From Bordetella bronchialis (GTDB lineage: Bacteria; Pseudomonadota; Gammaproteobacteria; Burkholderiales; Burkholderiaceae_B), in assembly GCF_001676705.1 (NCBI RefSeq), contig NZ_CP016170.1, positions 62,001 to 126,000 on the forward strand: a stretch of 64,000 nucleotides of DNA, written 5' to 3'. Of this stretch, positions 55,475 to 64,000 are shown piece after piece; position 1 is the first letter of the stretch; each line of letters opens with the position of its first letter. Below the pieces are notes generated by a model. That model was given only the letters and a program-made list of their open reading frames with translations. It had not been told where the DNA came from and ran no database searches. The position numbers and the translations under genes are program-made.

Positions 55475-56656
55475 TTACAGCATCTCGATGGCCATGGCCA
55501 CGGCTTCGCCCCCGCCGATGCACAAGGTGGCCACGCCGCGCTTGCGCTCGTTCTTGCGCAGCGCGCCGATCAGCGTCGCCACCAGGCGCGCGCCGGAGGC
55601 GCCGATCGGGTGGCCCAGCGCCGTGGCGCCGCCATGCACGTTGACCTTGCTGTGCGGGATGCCGAAGTCCTTCATCACGCCCATCGTTACGACGGCGAAG
55701 GCTTCGTTGATTTCGTACAGGTCGACGTCCTCGGCGCGCCAGCCGGTCTTCTTGAACAGGTTCTTCAGCGCGCCGATGGGCGCGGTGGTGAACCACTGCG
55801 GTTCCTGCGAGTGCTGCGCATGGCCGACGATGCGCGCCAGCGGGCGCAGGCCGAGCTTTTCCGCGGTGGACTGCCGCATCAGCACCATGGCGGCGGCGCC
55901 GTCGGAGATGGATGCCGAGGTCGCGGCGGTGACCGTGCCGTCCTTCTTGAAGGCCGGCTTCAGGGTGGGGATTTTCTCCGGCATCGCCTTGGTCGGGGCT
56001 TCATCGGTATCGATGACCGTATCGCCCTTGCGGCCGGCCACGGTGACCGGCGCGATCTCCCACTTGAAGCTGCCGTCCTCGGTGGCGGCGCGGGCGCGGC
56101 GCAGCGATTCGGTGGAGAACGCGTCCTGCTGGTCGCGCGTGAACTCGTAGCGCGAGGCGCAGTCTTCCGCGAACACGCCCATGGCGGTACCGCGCTGGTA
56201 GGCGTCTTCCAGGCCGTCCAGCGCCATGTGGTCGTACACCGTGGAATGGCCGTAGCGATAGCCCTGGCGGCCCTTCATCAGCAGATAGGGCGCGTTGCTC
56301 ATGCTTTCCTGGCCGCCGGCCACCACCACCTGCGCCGAACCGGCGGCCAGCAGGTCGTGCCCCAGCATGGCGGCCTTCAGGCCGGATCCGCAGACCTTGT
56401 GCACGGTGGTGCAGGACACGCCCAGCGGCAGCCCGGCGCCCAGCGCGGCCTGCCGCGCCGGGGCCTGGCCCTGGCCGGCCTGCAGCACGTTGCCCATCAG
56501 GACTTCGTCGACCTGTTCCGGCTTCAGCCCGGCGCGCTCGACGGCGGCCTTGATGACGACGGAACCCAGTTCGTGCGCGGCCAGGCCGGACAGGCTGCCC
56601 AGCATGCCGCCCATGGGGGTGCGGGCGACGGAAACGATGACGATGGGATCGGACAT
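55475..56656 (-). CDS. Acetyl-CoA C-acetyltransferase (thiolase)
   Basis: The 393-residue thiolase has the nucleophile Cys in [19 protein letters not shown], His in [20 protein letters not shown] and the second Cys in [20 protein letters not shown]. It cleaves acetoacetyl-CoA to acetyl-CoA, the last step after leucine breakdown through HMG-CoA and acetoacetate, or a similar step elsewhere. It sits between liuA and liuB, a position that links it to the pathway. The spacing to liuA is 121 bases. Confidence 0.92.
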   Translation of the reverse strand: MSDPIVIVSVARTPMGGMLGSLSGLAAHELGSVVIKAAVERAGLKPEQVDEVLMGNVLQAGQGQAPARQAALGAGLPLGVSCTTVHKVCGSGLKAAMLGHDLLAAGSAQVVVAGGQESMSNAPYLLMKGRQGYRYGHSTVYDHMALDGLEDAYQRGTAMGVFAEDCASRYEFTRDQQDAFSTESLRRARAATEDGSFKWEIAPVTVAGRKGDTVIDTDEAPTKAMPEKIPTLKPAFKKDGTVTAATSASISDGAAAMVLMRQSTAEKLGLRPLARIVGHAQHSQEPQWFTTAPIGALKNLFKKTGWRAEDVDLYEINEAFAVVTMGVMKDFGIPHSKVNVHGGATALGHPIGASGARLVATLIGALRKNERKRGVATLCIGGGEAVAMAIEML

Positions 56657-56777
56657 GATGGACTCCTGATTCAGCGGGGGCGGCCGGGCCGCCGTGACGG
56701 ATGCGCCTGGCCGCTGGCCATGGCGCGGGTTGCCGGGGCCTGCCGGCCCCTGCGCGGGCGGGTCTGCCGGCGCGTGT

Positions 56778-57956
56778 TCATGCGGTTTCGTTGAAGAGTT
56801 CCCGGCCGATCAGCATACGGCGGATTTCGCTGGTGCCGGCGCCGATTTCGTACAGCTTGGCGTCGCGCCACAGTCGGCCGGTGGGGAATTCGTTGATATA
56901 GCCGTTGCCGCCCAGGATCTGCACGCCTTCGCCCGCCATCCAGGTGGCTTTTTCGGCGGTGTACAGGATCAGGGCCGCGCAATCCTTGCGCACCCGGCGC
57001 ACATGGCCGGCGCCCAGTTCATCCAGGTTGCGGCCCACGGTGTAGCAGAAGGCGCGGCAGGCCTGCAGGCTGGCGTACATATCGGCCAGCTTGCCCTGGA
57101 TCAGCTGGAATTCGCCGATGGGCTGGCCGAACTGCTTGCGCTCGTGCACATAGGGCACCACCACGTCCATGACGGCCTGCATGATGCCCAGCGGGCCGCC
57201 GGCCAGCACGGCGCGTTCGTAGTCCAGGCCGCTCATCAGCACTTTGACGCCGCCGTCGACTTCGCCCAGCACGTTTTCCTCCGGCACCTCGCAGTCCTGG
57301 AAGACCAGTTCGCCGGTATGGCTGCCGCGCATGCCCAGTTTGTCCAGCTTCTGCGCCACGGAAAAGCCGGCATAGCCCTTTTCCACCAGGAAAGCGGTGA
57401 TGCCGCGCTGCCTGGCTTGCGGATCGGTCTTGGCATAGACGACCAGGGTGTCGGCGTCGGGGCCGTTGGTGATCCACATCTTGCTGCCGTTCAGGACGTA
57501 GCGGTCGCCTTTCTTGTCGGCGCGCAGCGTCATGCTGACGACATCCGAACCGGCGCCCGGTTCGCTCATTGCGAGCGCGCCCACGTGTTCGCCGGAGATC
57601 AGCTTGGGCAGGTAGCGGCGCTTCTGGGCTTCCGTACCGTTGCGATGGATCTGGTTGACGCACAGATTGGAATGCGCGCCGTAGGAAAGTCCGACCGAGG
57701 CGCTCGCCCGCGAGATTTCCTCCATGGCCACCATATGCGCCAGGTAGCCCAGCTGCGCGCCGCCATAGGCTTCGCTGGCCGTCATGCCCAGCACGCCCAG
57801 GTCGCCCAGCTTTTTCCAGAGGTCCATGGGGAATTGGTCGCTGCGGTCGATTTCCGCCGCGCGCGGCGCGATCTCGGCCTGGGCGAAGCGGCGCACGCTG
57901 TCGCGCAGCATGTCCAGGTCTTCGCCCAGATTGAAACTCAAGCCCGGAATGTCCAT
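56778..57956 (-). CDS. liuA: Isovaleryl-CoA dehydrogenase
   Basis: The 392-residue acyl-CoA dehydrogenase has signature [20 protein letters not shown] (flavin-substrate contact) and [19 protein letters not shown]. The isovaleryl-type base Glu is in [17 protein letters not shown], and the C-terminal motif is [20 protein letters not shown]. The Glu position in the YERxVLAGGP segment marks isovaleryl-CoA rather than straight-chain dehydrogenases. It oxidises isovaleryl-CoA and passes electrons to ETF. The start is ATG 57956 after GGAGAC; an ATG 12 bases upstream overlaps that site. It is the first operon gene, behind a LiuR palindrome. Confidence 0.92.
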   Translation of the reverse strand: MDIPGLSFNLGEDLDMLRDSVRRFAQAEIAPRAAEIDRSDQFPMDLWKKLGDLGVLGMTASEAYGGAQLGYLAHMVAMEEISRASASVGLSYGAHSNLCVNQIHRNGTEAQKRRYLPKLISGEHVGALAMSEPGAGSDVVSMTLRADKKGDRYVLNGSKMWITNGPDADTLVVYAKTDPQARQRGITAFLVEKGYAGFSVAQKLDKLGMRGSHTGELVFQDCEVPEENVLGEVDGGVKVLMSGLDYERAVLAGGPLGIMQAVMDVVVPYVHERKQFGQPIGEFQLIQGKLADMYASLQACRAFCYTVGRNLDELGAGHVRRVRKDCAALILYTAEKATWMAGEGVQILGGNGYINEFPTGRLWRDAKLYEIGAGTSEIRRMLIGRELFNETA

Positions 57957-58060
57957 GCGTGTCTCCATGAGAGGGGCCGCCAGCACCGCGCGCCGCTTTT
58001 TCGCCTGCCGCGCTCATCTTGCACTTTCGGCCTTGCCGGATGCAATGCTGCGGCGCCTAT

Positions 58061-58082
58061 ATTACGTTTACGTAAACGTTAG
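58061..58082. promoter_or_regulatory. LiuR operator of the liu operon
   Basis: The 16-base perfect palindrome ACGTTTACGTAAACGT (58064-58079) lies 108 bases upstream of liuA. Alternating TTACG/CGTAA patterns are the known LiuR site form (TTTACGTAAACGTAAA-like). The gap from 57957 to 58236 holds this site and no further gene. Confidence 0.75.
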
Positions 58083-58236
58083 ATCAATACGCCTGTCCGG
58101 ACTCGGAAAGGAGCACTCGGCCGGGCGGACGAGCTGTTCCCGAAGTGTCGGCAGTGCGCCTGCCTGGCGCGTTGGAGAGGCCGCTCGCCTGTTGTCCGAG
58201 GCGGGACGGCGCGCCGCCGGCCCGCTTGGGCGGGGC

Positions 58237-58620
58237 TCAGGCGCCGTTGGCCAGCAGCCGGCGGCATTCGGCTTCCTGGGCCGCGATCTCTTCCAGGGTG
58301 TCCTCGATGTCCTGGCGCTGCCGCTCCAGGGTTTCCCGGTGGCGGTTCAGCACGGCCAGGTACTCGCGTAGTTGCTGCGCCGCCGCATCGCCGGGCCCGT
58401 CGTACATGTCGATCAGCGCGCGGATCTCGGACAACTGCAGGCCCAGGCGCTTGCCGCGCAGCGCCAGTTTCAAGCGGGTGCGGTCGCGCGCGCTGTAGAC
58501 CCGGTTGCGGCCTTCGCGCGCGGGGCTGACGATGCCCTGGTCCTCGTAGAACCGGATCGTGCGCGGCGTGATGTCGAACTCGCGGGCGAGTTCGGAGATG
58601 GTCCAGGAGGCGGGCGGCAT
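58237..58620 (-). CDS. liuR: LiuR, MerR-family regulator of leucine/isovalerate degradation
   Basis: The 127-residue MerR protein has the DNA-binding domain WTISELAREFDITPRTIRFY, EDQGIVSPAREGRNRVYS and KLALRGKRLGLQLSEIRALI. A coiled-coil follows (LNRHRETLERQRQDIEDTLE) and the short tail AECRRLLANGA. No metal-binding cysteine pair is present, as expected for the organic-acid-responsive LiuR branch. It is encoded upstream of, and on the same strand as, the liu genes. Sites of the LiuR type lie before liuA and before its own start. Confidence 0.87.
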   Translation of the reverse strand: MPPASWTISELAREFDITPRTIRFYEDQGIVSPAREGRNRVYSARDRTRLKLALRGKRLGLQLSEIRALIDMYDGPGDAAAQQLREYLAVLNRHRETLERQRQDIEDTLEEIAAQEAECRRLLANGA

Positions 58621-58632
58621 GGCGTTGGCAGC

Positions 58633-58647
58633 TTACGTAAACGTCAA
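58633..58647. promoter_or_regulatory. Second LiuR site, between liuR and the hydrolase gene
   Basis: TTACGTAAACGTCAA shares the TTACGTAAACGT core with the palindrome at 58064. It lies 13 bases before the liuR start codon and 44 before the divergent hydrolase gene. It could give autoregulation and add the hydrolase to the regulon. Confidence 0.6.
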
Positions 58648-58690
58648 TTATGATGGCCTGAACGCCACCGTCAAGCTGGGAGATGCCGTT

Positions 58691-59761
58691 ATGAACCCGA
58701 ATGAGCACAAGCTGGAGTACCCCTGGGGCGACAGCCAGCCCGAACCGGGCGTCGCCCGCGAGGTGGCTCCCGGCGTACGGTGGCTGCGCATGCCGCTGCC
58801 TTTCGCGCTGGACCACATCAACCTATGGCTGCTGCGCGACGAAATCGACGGCCGCCAAGGCTGGACCGTGGTCGATACCGGCATCAGCCGGGACGAGGTG
58901 CGCACCCTATGGGAGCGCATTTTCACGCAGCAGCTCGACGGCCTGCCGGTGCTGCGCGTGCTGGTCACCCACATGCACCCCGACCACGTCGGCCTGGCGG
59001 AGTGGATCTGCCGCCGGTGGGACGCGCCGCTGTGGATGACGATGACCGACTACGCCGTGGCCTGCCTGTTTTCGCGCGGGGGCTCGACCTCCAGCGGGGG
59101 CGCCGGCGCGGGCGGCGACGACGCGGTGGCGCATTTCGCCCGCCATGGCCTGGTCGATCCGCAGGCGCAGCAGCAGATACGCGAGCGGGCCGGCTATTAC
59201 CCCAACCTGGTGCCGGCGATGCCGGTCCGGTTCACGCGCATCATGGACGGCGATCGTATCCGCATCGGCGCGCACGAATGGCGCATCATCGTCGGCCATG
59301 GACATGCGCCGGAGCACGCGTCGCTGTACTGCGCCGCCTTGAATGTGCTGATCTCGGGCGACATGGTGCTGCCCCGCATCTCGACCAACGTCAGCGTTTT
59401 CAACTACGAACCCGAGTCCAATCCCTTGCCGCTGTATCTGCGGTCGCTGGACGGCTACGACGGCCTGCCCGCGGATACCCTGGTGCTGCCCTCGCATGGC
59501 CGTCCCTTCAAGGGCCTGCACGAGCGCATCGCCCAGCAGCATGCCCACCATGCCGATCGCCTGGCGGAAGTCGTGGCCGCCTGCGCGCAGCCTTGCAGCG
59601 CGTTCGATATCGTGCCGGTACTCTTCAAGCGCAAGCTGGATCTGCACCAGATGACGTTCGCGATGGGCGAGGCGCTGGCGCACCTGCACGCGCTGTATTA
59701 CGACGGCGTACTGACACGCCGGACCGGCGAGGACGGCATCGTGCGCTTCACCGCGGCCTGA
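58691..59761 (+). CDS. MBL-fold metallo-hydrolase
   Basis: The 356-residue protein has the metal motif LVTHMHPDHVGLAEW (HxHxDH), later ligands in IVGHGHAPEHASLY and LISGDMVLPRISTN, and final His in VLPSHGRPFKGLHER. A helical C-terminal extension follows, typical of the glyoxalase-II-like/hydroxyacyl-thioester group. GGGAG precedes ATG 58691. It is divergent from liuR and shares its operator, so an acyl-CoA or acyl-glutathione thioester hydrolase relieving leucine pathway intermediates is plausible but unproven. Confidence 0.85.
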   Translation: MNPNEHKLEYPWGDSQPEPGVAREVAPGVRWLRMPLPFALDHINLWLLRDEIDGRQGWTVVDTGISRDEVRTLWERIFTQQLDGLPVLRVLVTHMHPDHVGLAEWICRRWDAPLWMTMTDYAVACLFSRGGSTSSGGAGAGGDDAVAHFARHGLVDPQAQQQIRERAGYYPNLVPAMPVRFTRIMDGDRIRIGAHEWRIIVGHGHAPEHASLYCAALNVLISGDMVLPRISTNVSVFNYEPESNPLPLYLRSLDGYDGLPADTLVLPSHGRPFKGLHERIAQQHAHHADRLAEVVAACAQPCSAFDIVPVLFKRKLDLHQMTFAMGEALAHLHALYYDGVLTRRTGEDGIVRFTAA

Positions 59762-59810
59762 GCCGCGCGGTCCGCGCCGCCGCGCCGGCCGATGCCGCCG
59801 CCGCGGCCCC

Positions 59811-60437
59811 CTAGCGCACCGACGTGGCCAGGCGCAGCGCCAGCCCGGCGAAGACGATCCCGGCGCAGGCATTCAGGATACGGCGCGCGCGCGCCGAGCG
59901 TTGCAGCAGCGCGCCGGCCGCGCCGGAGAAAAACGCGATGGCGCCGAACACCAGCAGCGTCGCGAGCATGAACACGCCACCCAGGATGACGATCTGCGAC
60001 CCGACGGGGCCGGCCGAAGGCGTGGCGAACTGCGGCAGGAAGGCCAGGAAAAACAGCAGCACCTTGGGGTTGGTCAGGTTCATGACGATGCCGCGCAGAT
60101 AAAGCGCCGAAGCCCTCAGCCGCGGCGGCGCGCTGCCCGCATCGCCGCGTCCGGGTGCGCGGAAAGCCTGCCATGCCAGCCAGGCCAGATAAGCCGCGCC
60201 GGCCCACTTCAGCAGCGCGAAAGCCAGTGGCGATGCCGCGAAGACCGCGGCCAATCCCACGGCCACGGCGGCGGTATGTCCCAGCAGGCCCGTGCACAGT
60301 CCCAGCACGACCACCAGGCCGGCGGCACGCCCCCACAGCGCGGATTGCATCAGAACGAACAGGTTGTCCGGCCCGGGCGACAGCGCCAGCAGTATCGCGA
60401 TACCGAAGAAAGTGCTCAGGGTATGGATATCGGGCAT
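59811..60437 (-). CDS. LysE/RhtB-family amino acid exporter
   Basis: The 208-residue protein has six hydrophobic helices. It starts with the family motif FFGIAILLALSPGPDNLFVL and includes the central GIVMNLTNPKVLLFFLAFLP. It exports an amino acid or derivative such as homoserine, threonine, lysine or a sulfur amino acid. It is divergent from metC across 63 bases, so a link to methionine or cysteine metabolism is possible. The short gap must hold both promoters. Confidence 0.92.
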   Translation of the reverse strand: MPDIHTLSTFFGIAILLALSPGPDNLFVLMQSALWGRAAGLVVVLGLCTGLLGHTAAVAVGLAAVFAASPLAFALLKWAGAAYLAWLAWQAFRAPGRGDAGSAPPRLRASALYLRGIVMNLTNPKVLLFFLAFLPQFATPSAGPVGSQIVILGGVFMLATLLVFGAIAFFSGAAGALLQRSARARRILNACAGIVFAGLALRLATSVR

Positions 60438-60500
60438 GGAAGAAGGCCGCCATCGAAAGTGGCATCATAGGCGAATTCGCAACCCGCCATTCCCCCTTCC

Positions 60501-61697
60501 ATGGCCTCCGATTCCAAGCATCTCGACACGCTGTTGCAGCATACCGGCATCGCCGAATTCGACCCCGCCACCGGCGCCGCGCCGGTGGGGCTGCCGCCGG
60601 TGCGCACCAGCACCGTGCGGTTCCAGGACCTGGCCGCGCTGGACGAGGCCGAGCGGCGCAAGGCCGCGGGCGAGCGCGTGGTGGCCTACGGGCGCATGGG
60701 CCTGGACACCCATGTCGCGCTCGAGGACGTGTTCAAGCATCTGGAGCGCGGCACGCATTGCTACCTGGCGCCATCCGGCCTGTCGGCCATTACGCTGGCC
60801 TTCATGTCGCTGCTGTCGGCGGGCGAGCACGCGCTGGTCGCGGACAACGTCTACGGACCGGTCCATGCGCTGGACCAGGCGGTGCTGGGCCGGCTGGGCA
60901 TCGAAATCACCTACTTCGCGCCCAACCATGACGACATCGATGCGCTGGTGCGGCCCAACACGCGGCTGCTGTACGTCGAGTCGCCGGGTTCGCTGTTGTT
61001 CGAGATGCTCGATATCCCGGCGTTGGCCGCCAAGGCCAGGCAACATGGGCTGGTGCTGGCCAGCGACAACACCTGGGGTTCCGGCTATATCTACCAGCCG
61101 CTGGCGCTGGGCGCGCAGGTCTCGGTGGTGGCCGGCACCAAGTACGTGGGCGGCCATTCGGACCTGATGCTGGGCGCGGTGGTCACCAACGACGAGGCGC
61201 TGGCACGGCGCATCAACAAGACCCAGTACGCCATGGGATATTCGGTCAGCGCGGACGACGCCTGGCTGGCGCTGCGCGGCGTGCGCACCCTGCCGCTGCG
61301 CATGGCCCAGCATGCCCGCAATGCCTTGCAGGTATGCGAGTTCCTGGCCACGCGGCCGGAAGTGGCGCGGCTCTATCACCCGGCCCTGCCTTCCGACCCC
61401 GGCCATGCGCTCTGGCGGCGGGATTGCAGCGGCTCCAATGGCATGATGGCCGTGGCACTGCGGCTGCCCGCGGCGCAGGCGCGCGTATTCGTCGATAGCC
61501 TGCGGCTGTTCAGCATCGGCTATTCCTGGGGCGGCTTCGAAAGCCTGGTGCAGCTGGTTTCGCTGCAAACGCTGGCGGGCCATCGCTATTGGCAGGGCGA
61601 CAGCCCGGCCGTGGTGCGGCTGCATATCGGGCTGGAATCGCCGCAGGATCTGATCGACGACCTGCGGCAGGCGCTGGACCGCGCCGGCGCCGCCTAG
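60501..61697 (+). CDS. metC: Cystathionine beta-lyase
   Basis: The 398-residue Cys/Met PLP enzyme shows YGRMGLDTHVALEDVFKHLE (Tyr and Arg for phosphate), LAPSGLSAITLAFMSLLSAG, LLYVESPGSLLFEMLDIPAL, LASDNTWGSGYIYQPLALGA and PLP Lys in VVAGTKYVGGHSDLMLGAV. The YSWGGFESL motif near the C-terminus marks the MetC group. It splits cystathionine to homocysteine, pyruvate and ammonia. The start is ATG 60501; no clear ribosome site precedes it. A terminator hairpin follows. Confidence 0.9.
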   Translation: MASDSKHLDTLLQHTGIAEFDPATGAAPVGLPPVRTSTVRFQDLAALDEAERRKAAGERVVAYGRMGLDTHVALEDVFKHLERGTHCYLAPSGLSAITLAFMSLLSAGEHALVADNVYGPVHALDQAVLGRLGIEITYFAPNHDDIDALVRPNTRLLYVESPGSLLFEMLDIPALAAKARQHGLVLASDNTWGSGYIYQPLALGAQVSVVAGTKYVGGHSDLMLGAVVTNDEALARRINKTQYAMGYSVSADDAWLALRGVRTLPLRMAQHARNALQVCEFLATRPEVARLYHPALPSDPGHALWRRDCSGSNGMMAVALRLPAAQARVFVDSLRLFSIGYSWGGFESLVQLVSLQTLAGHRYWQGDSPAVVRLHIGLESPQDLIDDLRQALDRAGAA

Positions 61698-61784
61698 CCG
61701 CGGCGGCCGGCGTCACGCGGCGATCCGGGCAACTGCCGCAAGGCCGCTCCGCACACATTGGCGCGGCAGCCACGCCTGAAAGCA

Positions 61785-61814
61785 AACGGCCCACGCGCTC
61801 GCGCGTAGGCCGTT
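61785..61814. terminator. Hairpin between metC and dsbA
   Basis: AACGGCC-CACGCG-ctcg-CGCGTA-GGCCGTT forms a 13-bp stem with one mismatch, between convergent gene ends. T-runs are weak; it is likely shared by both genes. Confidence 0.6.
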
Positions 61815-61859
61815 GTGCCTGTGCCGGCTATCGCGGACAAGGTGCCGCGTGAGGCCGAT

Positions 61860-62504
61860 TTACTTGGCGTTGCGCGCCATCGGGATCAGTTTGTTCACTT
61901 CGTCGAGCGCGCCCTGGTAGCTGTTGCCGGCCATGACGGGCGAGGTCAGGTACTTGCCCCCCACCAGGTAGGACGGCGTGCCGTCGATATTGGCCTGCTT
62001 GGTCAGCTGAGTCGCGCGTTCCACCTGGGTGGCCACGGAGAACGAATCGAAGATTTCTTCGAACTTCTTGCGGTCCACGCCCTGCGACGCGGCCCACTCG
62101 GCCATGGCGGCCTTGGTGAACAGCTGCTTGTGCTCGCTATGGATGGCGGCGAAAACCTTGTCGTTCAGGTCGCCGCGGCCCAGCGTCTGCAAGGTGTAGT
62201 AGAGCTGTTGCAGGGGCTTCATGGCGGCGTTGAAGGCGACCGGGACCTGGACCAGCACGACGTCGGCCGGAGCGGTCTTGGACCAGCTTTCCACCATGGG
62301 CTGCATCGCGGCGCAGTGCGGGCAGGTGTAGGCGAAGAACTCCATGACCTCGATCTTGCCCTGGTTGTCGCTGGGGATGGGCGGATTGACGACCTGGTAG
62401 GCCTGGGAGCCGCCTTGCTGGGCCTGGGCATGGCTGGCGGGCGCGAACAAGGCCGTGGCGGCGAGGGCGGATACCGCCAGCAGGCGGCTGAACAGTTTGG
62501 ACAT
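61860..62504 (-). CDS. dsbA: Thiol:disulfide interchange protein DsbA
   Basis: The 214-residue periplasmic oxidase has a signal peptide ([19 protein letters not shown]), active-site [13 protein letters not shown] (CPHC) and the cis-Pro loop [15 protein letters not shown]. It introduces disulfides into exported proteins and is reoxidised by DsbB. The order argS, SPOR protein, dsbA on one strand is typical of Bordetella and relatives. The start is ATG 62504; the 137-base gap to the SPOR gene may hold its own promoter. Confidence 0.95.
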   Translation of the reverse strand: MSKLFSRLLAVSALAATALFAPASHAQAQQGGSQAYQVVNPPIPSDNQGKIEVMEFFAYTCPHCAAMQPMVESWSKTAPADVVLVQVPVAFNAAMKPLQQLYYTLQTLGRGDLNDKVFAAIHSEHKQLFTKAAMAEWAASQGVDRKKFEEIFDSFSVATQVERATQLTKQANIDGTPSYLVGGKYLTSPVMAGNSYQGALDEVNKLIPMARNAK

Positions 62505-62641
62505 GTCGGTCTGGATCCAGTTGAGGTGATGGAATGTGCTGCCGGCGATTACGCCCGGGCGGACCGCGCGGTGGCGCGGCGCGAGCCGGGACGCCAGGAC
62601 CATAGAGACAGGCGGGGGCGGGGCGAGTTCCGCGCCGCCCG

Positions 62642-63385
62642 CTACTGGCGTACCACGGCCACTTCGATTTTGTTTTCTCCCAGGCGGGTGCGGGCGCGGT
62701 TCATGTCGTCCAGCCGGGCGAAGGGGCCGACCCGCACGCGGTTGATGGGTTTGCCGTTGACTTCGGCGCGCTGTACCGCCACCGGAAGCCCCAGCAGCAG
62801 GATGCGGGCTTTCAGGGCCTCGGCGTCGTCGGCGGCGCGGTAGGCGCCCGCCTGCAGGAAGTACTTGCCGCCGGCCTCCTTGGCGGTGTCGCGCGGCGTT
62901 GGCGCGGGCCCCGCCGCGGCCGCCGGGGTGGCCGGCTTGGGGGCGGCTTTTTCCGCGGGCTTGTCCGCCGGCTTGTCGGCGGCGCGCGGGGCGGGCTCGG
63001 ATGCCGCCGGCAGGGTGGCGATCAGCGCGCCCAGGTCGTCGGGCCCCTGGGGACCCGACGCCGGGGTCGACGGGCCCGGCTGGGCGCCGGGCGCGGGCGC
63101 CGGCTGGGTGGCCGTGGGGCCGGTAGGCGCGGTGCCCGCCGCGCCGTCGCGGCCGTACAGGCCCACGTTGGGGTCGGGCGCATTGCGCACGTCGGGCAAG
63201 GGGTTCTGGTCCGCCTGGCGCGAGGCCCGGTCGACGAAGGGCACCGGGGCGCGCGTGACGTAGAAGGCCACCGCGGCGGCCACGACCAGGCCGATGAGCA
63301 GGCCGGTCAGCATGCCGTAGAGCGTGCTGCCCCGTTCGGACGATCGTTTTGCCCTTGCGGGCCGCGCGGGTTTGCGTTTGGCCAT
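62642..63385 (-). CDS. SPOR-domain membrane protein
   Basis: The 247-residue protein has a short basic cytoplasmic start and one membrane helix ([20 protein letters not shown]). A long Pro/Ala-rich periplasmic linker (about residues 60-165) leads to a C-terminal SPOR domain ([40 protein letters not shown]). The plan is that of FtsN-like division proteins, whose SPOR domain binds denuded septal peptidoglycan. It lies six bases after argS on the same strand. Confidence 0.9.
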   Translation of the reverse strand: MAKRKPARPARAKRSSERGSTLYGMLTGLLIGLVVAAAVAFYVTRAPVPFVDRASRQADQNPLPDVRNAPDPNVGLYGRDGAAGTAPTGPTATQPAPAPGAQPGPSTPASGPQGPDDLGALIATLPAASEPAPRAADKPADKPAEKAAPKPATPAAAAGPAPTPRDTAKEAGGKYFLQAGAYRAADDAEALKARILLLGLPVAVQRAEVNGKPINRVRVGPFARLDDMNRARTRLGENKIEVAVVRQ

Positions 63386-63391
63386 GGCAAC

Positions 63392-64000
63392 CTACATGCG
63401 CTCGGGCGCGGTAACGCCCAGCAGCGCCAGCCCATTGGCCACCACTTGCCGGGTAGCCGCGGCCAGGCGCAGACGGGCGCGTTTCAGGGCGACATCGTCC
63501 ACCAGCACGCGTTCGGCGTTGTACCAGGCGTGGAAGTCGGCGGCGCAGTCGCGCAGCCAGAACGCCACGTGGTGCGGCGCCAGTTCCTGGGCGGCCAGCT
63601 GGATGACGTTGGGAAACTCGGCCAGCCGCTGCATCAGCGCGAATTCCGTCGGCGCGGTCAGGCGGGCGATGTCCGCGGCGGCGATGTCCTGCGCGGTCTC
63701 GCCCGACTGTCCGACCATGGAGCAGATGCGCGCATGCGCATACTGGATGTAATAGACGGGGTTTTCGTCGCTTTGCGACAGCGCCAGGTCGACGTCGAAC
63801 ACGAATTCCGTGTCCGCGCGCCGCTGGATCAGGAAGTAGCGCACCGCGTCGCGCCCCACCCAGTCGATGAGGTCGCGCATGGTGACGTAGCTGCCGGCGC
63901 GCTTGGATATCTTGACCTCTTCGCCGCCGCGCATCACCTTGACCATCTTGTGCAGCACGTAGGCCGGATAGTCCTTGGGAATGCCCAGGTCCAGCGCCTG
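63392..64000 (-). CDS. argS: Arginyl-tRNA synthetase (partial, 5' end outside window)
   Basis: The C-terminal about 202 residues are present; the gene runs off the right edge. Visible are [20 protein letters not shown] and the KMSKS-loop equivalent [37 protein letters not shown] and [20 protein letters not shown] follow, then the DALR anticodon-binding domain ([33 protein letters not shown]). The ISKRAG form of the loop and the YAHAR segment are typical of bacterial class I ArgRS. It attaches arginine to tRNA(Arg). Confidence 0.95.
   Translation of the reverse strand, partial: QALDLGIPKDYPAYVLHKMVKVMRGGEEVKISKRAGSYVTMRDLIDWVGRDAVRYFLIQRRADTEFVFDVDLALSQSDENPVYYIQYAHARICSMVGQSGETAQDIAAADIARLTAPTEFALMQRLAEFPNVIQLAAQELAPHHVAFWLRDCAADFHAWYNAERVLVDDVALKRARLRLAAATRQVVANGLALLGVTAPERM

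Overview
The window is high-GC bacterial chromosome, packed with genes on both strands. The gene families point to a betaproteobacterium of the Burkholderiales, most likely Alcaligenaceae close to Bordetella or Achromobacter. The clues are a Bug-type periplasmic tricarboxylate receptor, tandem DUF4148 small secreted proteins, many solute uptake systems with GntR and LysR regulators, a LiuR-controlled leucine pathway and the argS-SPOR-dsbA order. This is inference from families, not from a database match. I see no rRNA, tRNA, CRISPR array, transposase or prophage.

Layout. 0-3.4 kb: a cytochrome b (cut by the left edge) and a secreted protein diverge from a CusRS-type two-component system across a perfect metal-regulator-like palindrome. 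3.4-5.7 kb: three tandem DUF4148 genes with matching promoters; two are followed by a duplicated RNA element that can form a pseudoknot and ends in a terminator. 5.6-6.3 kb: UdgX DNA glycosylase, with six 13-bp tandem repeats upstream. 6.5-11.6 kb: a Bug receptor and a three-subunit molybdenum hydroxylase sharing operator palindromes. 11.6-11.85 kb: a 202-bp element bounded by perfect 35-bp inverted repeats. 11.9-19.8 kb: one minus-strand operon of two enolase-superfamily enzymes, a Liv-type ABC transporter (permease and ATPase fused) and an SMP-30 lactonase, with a divergent LysR regulator; it looks like uptake and catabolism of a sugar acid or lactone. 20.9-27.3 kb: housekeeping and small enzymes ending in ribB behind an FMN riboswitch. 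27.6-30.4 kb: a seven-blade FG-GAP propeller, a SET-domain protein and an Lrp regulator. 30.5-41 kb: an acetolactate synthase-like enzyme, an aldehyde dehydrogenase, topB, a fused DUF2157/GDYxxLxY membrane protein, gluQ and smg.

41.1-50.2 kb is the most system-like accessory block: a D-threonine-aldolase-like enzyme, a polar amino acid ABC transporter, a soluble chemoreceptor-like protein, a GntR/FCD regulator, an M20 peptidase and a carbamoylase/allantoate-amidohydrolase. Similar AT-rich operator candidates lie before the transporter, between gntR and the peptidase, and before the amidohydrolase. I infer a regulon for sensing, importing and hydrolysing an N-substituted or D-amino acid. 50.5-51.7 kb is an argD-type aminotransferase. 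51.8-59.8 kb is a leucine/isovalerate operon (liuA, thiolase, liuB, liuD) with LiuR and a divergent metallo-beta-lactamase-fold hydrolase, both LiuR targets by sequence. 59.8-64 kb holds a LysE exporter, metC, dsbA, a SPOR protein and the end of argS, cut by the right edge.
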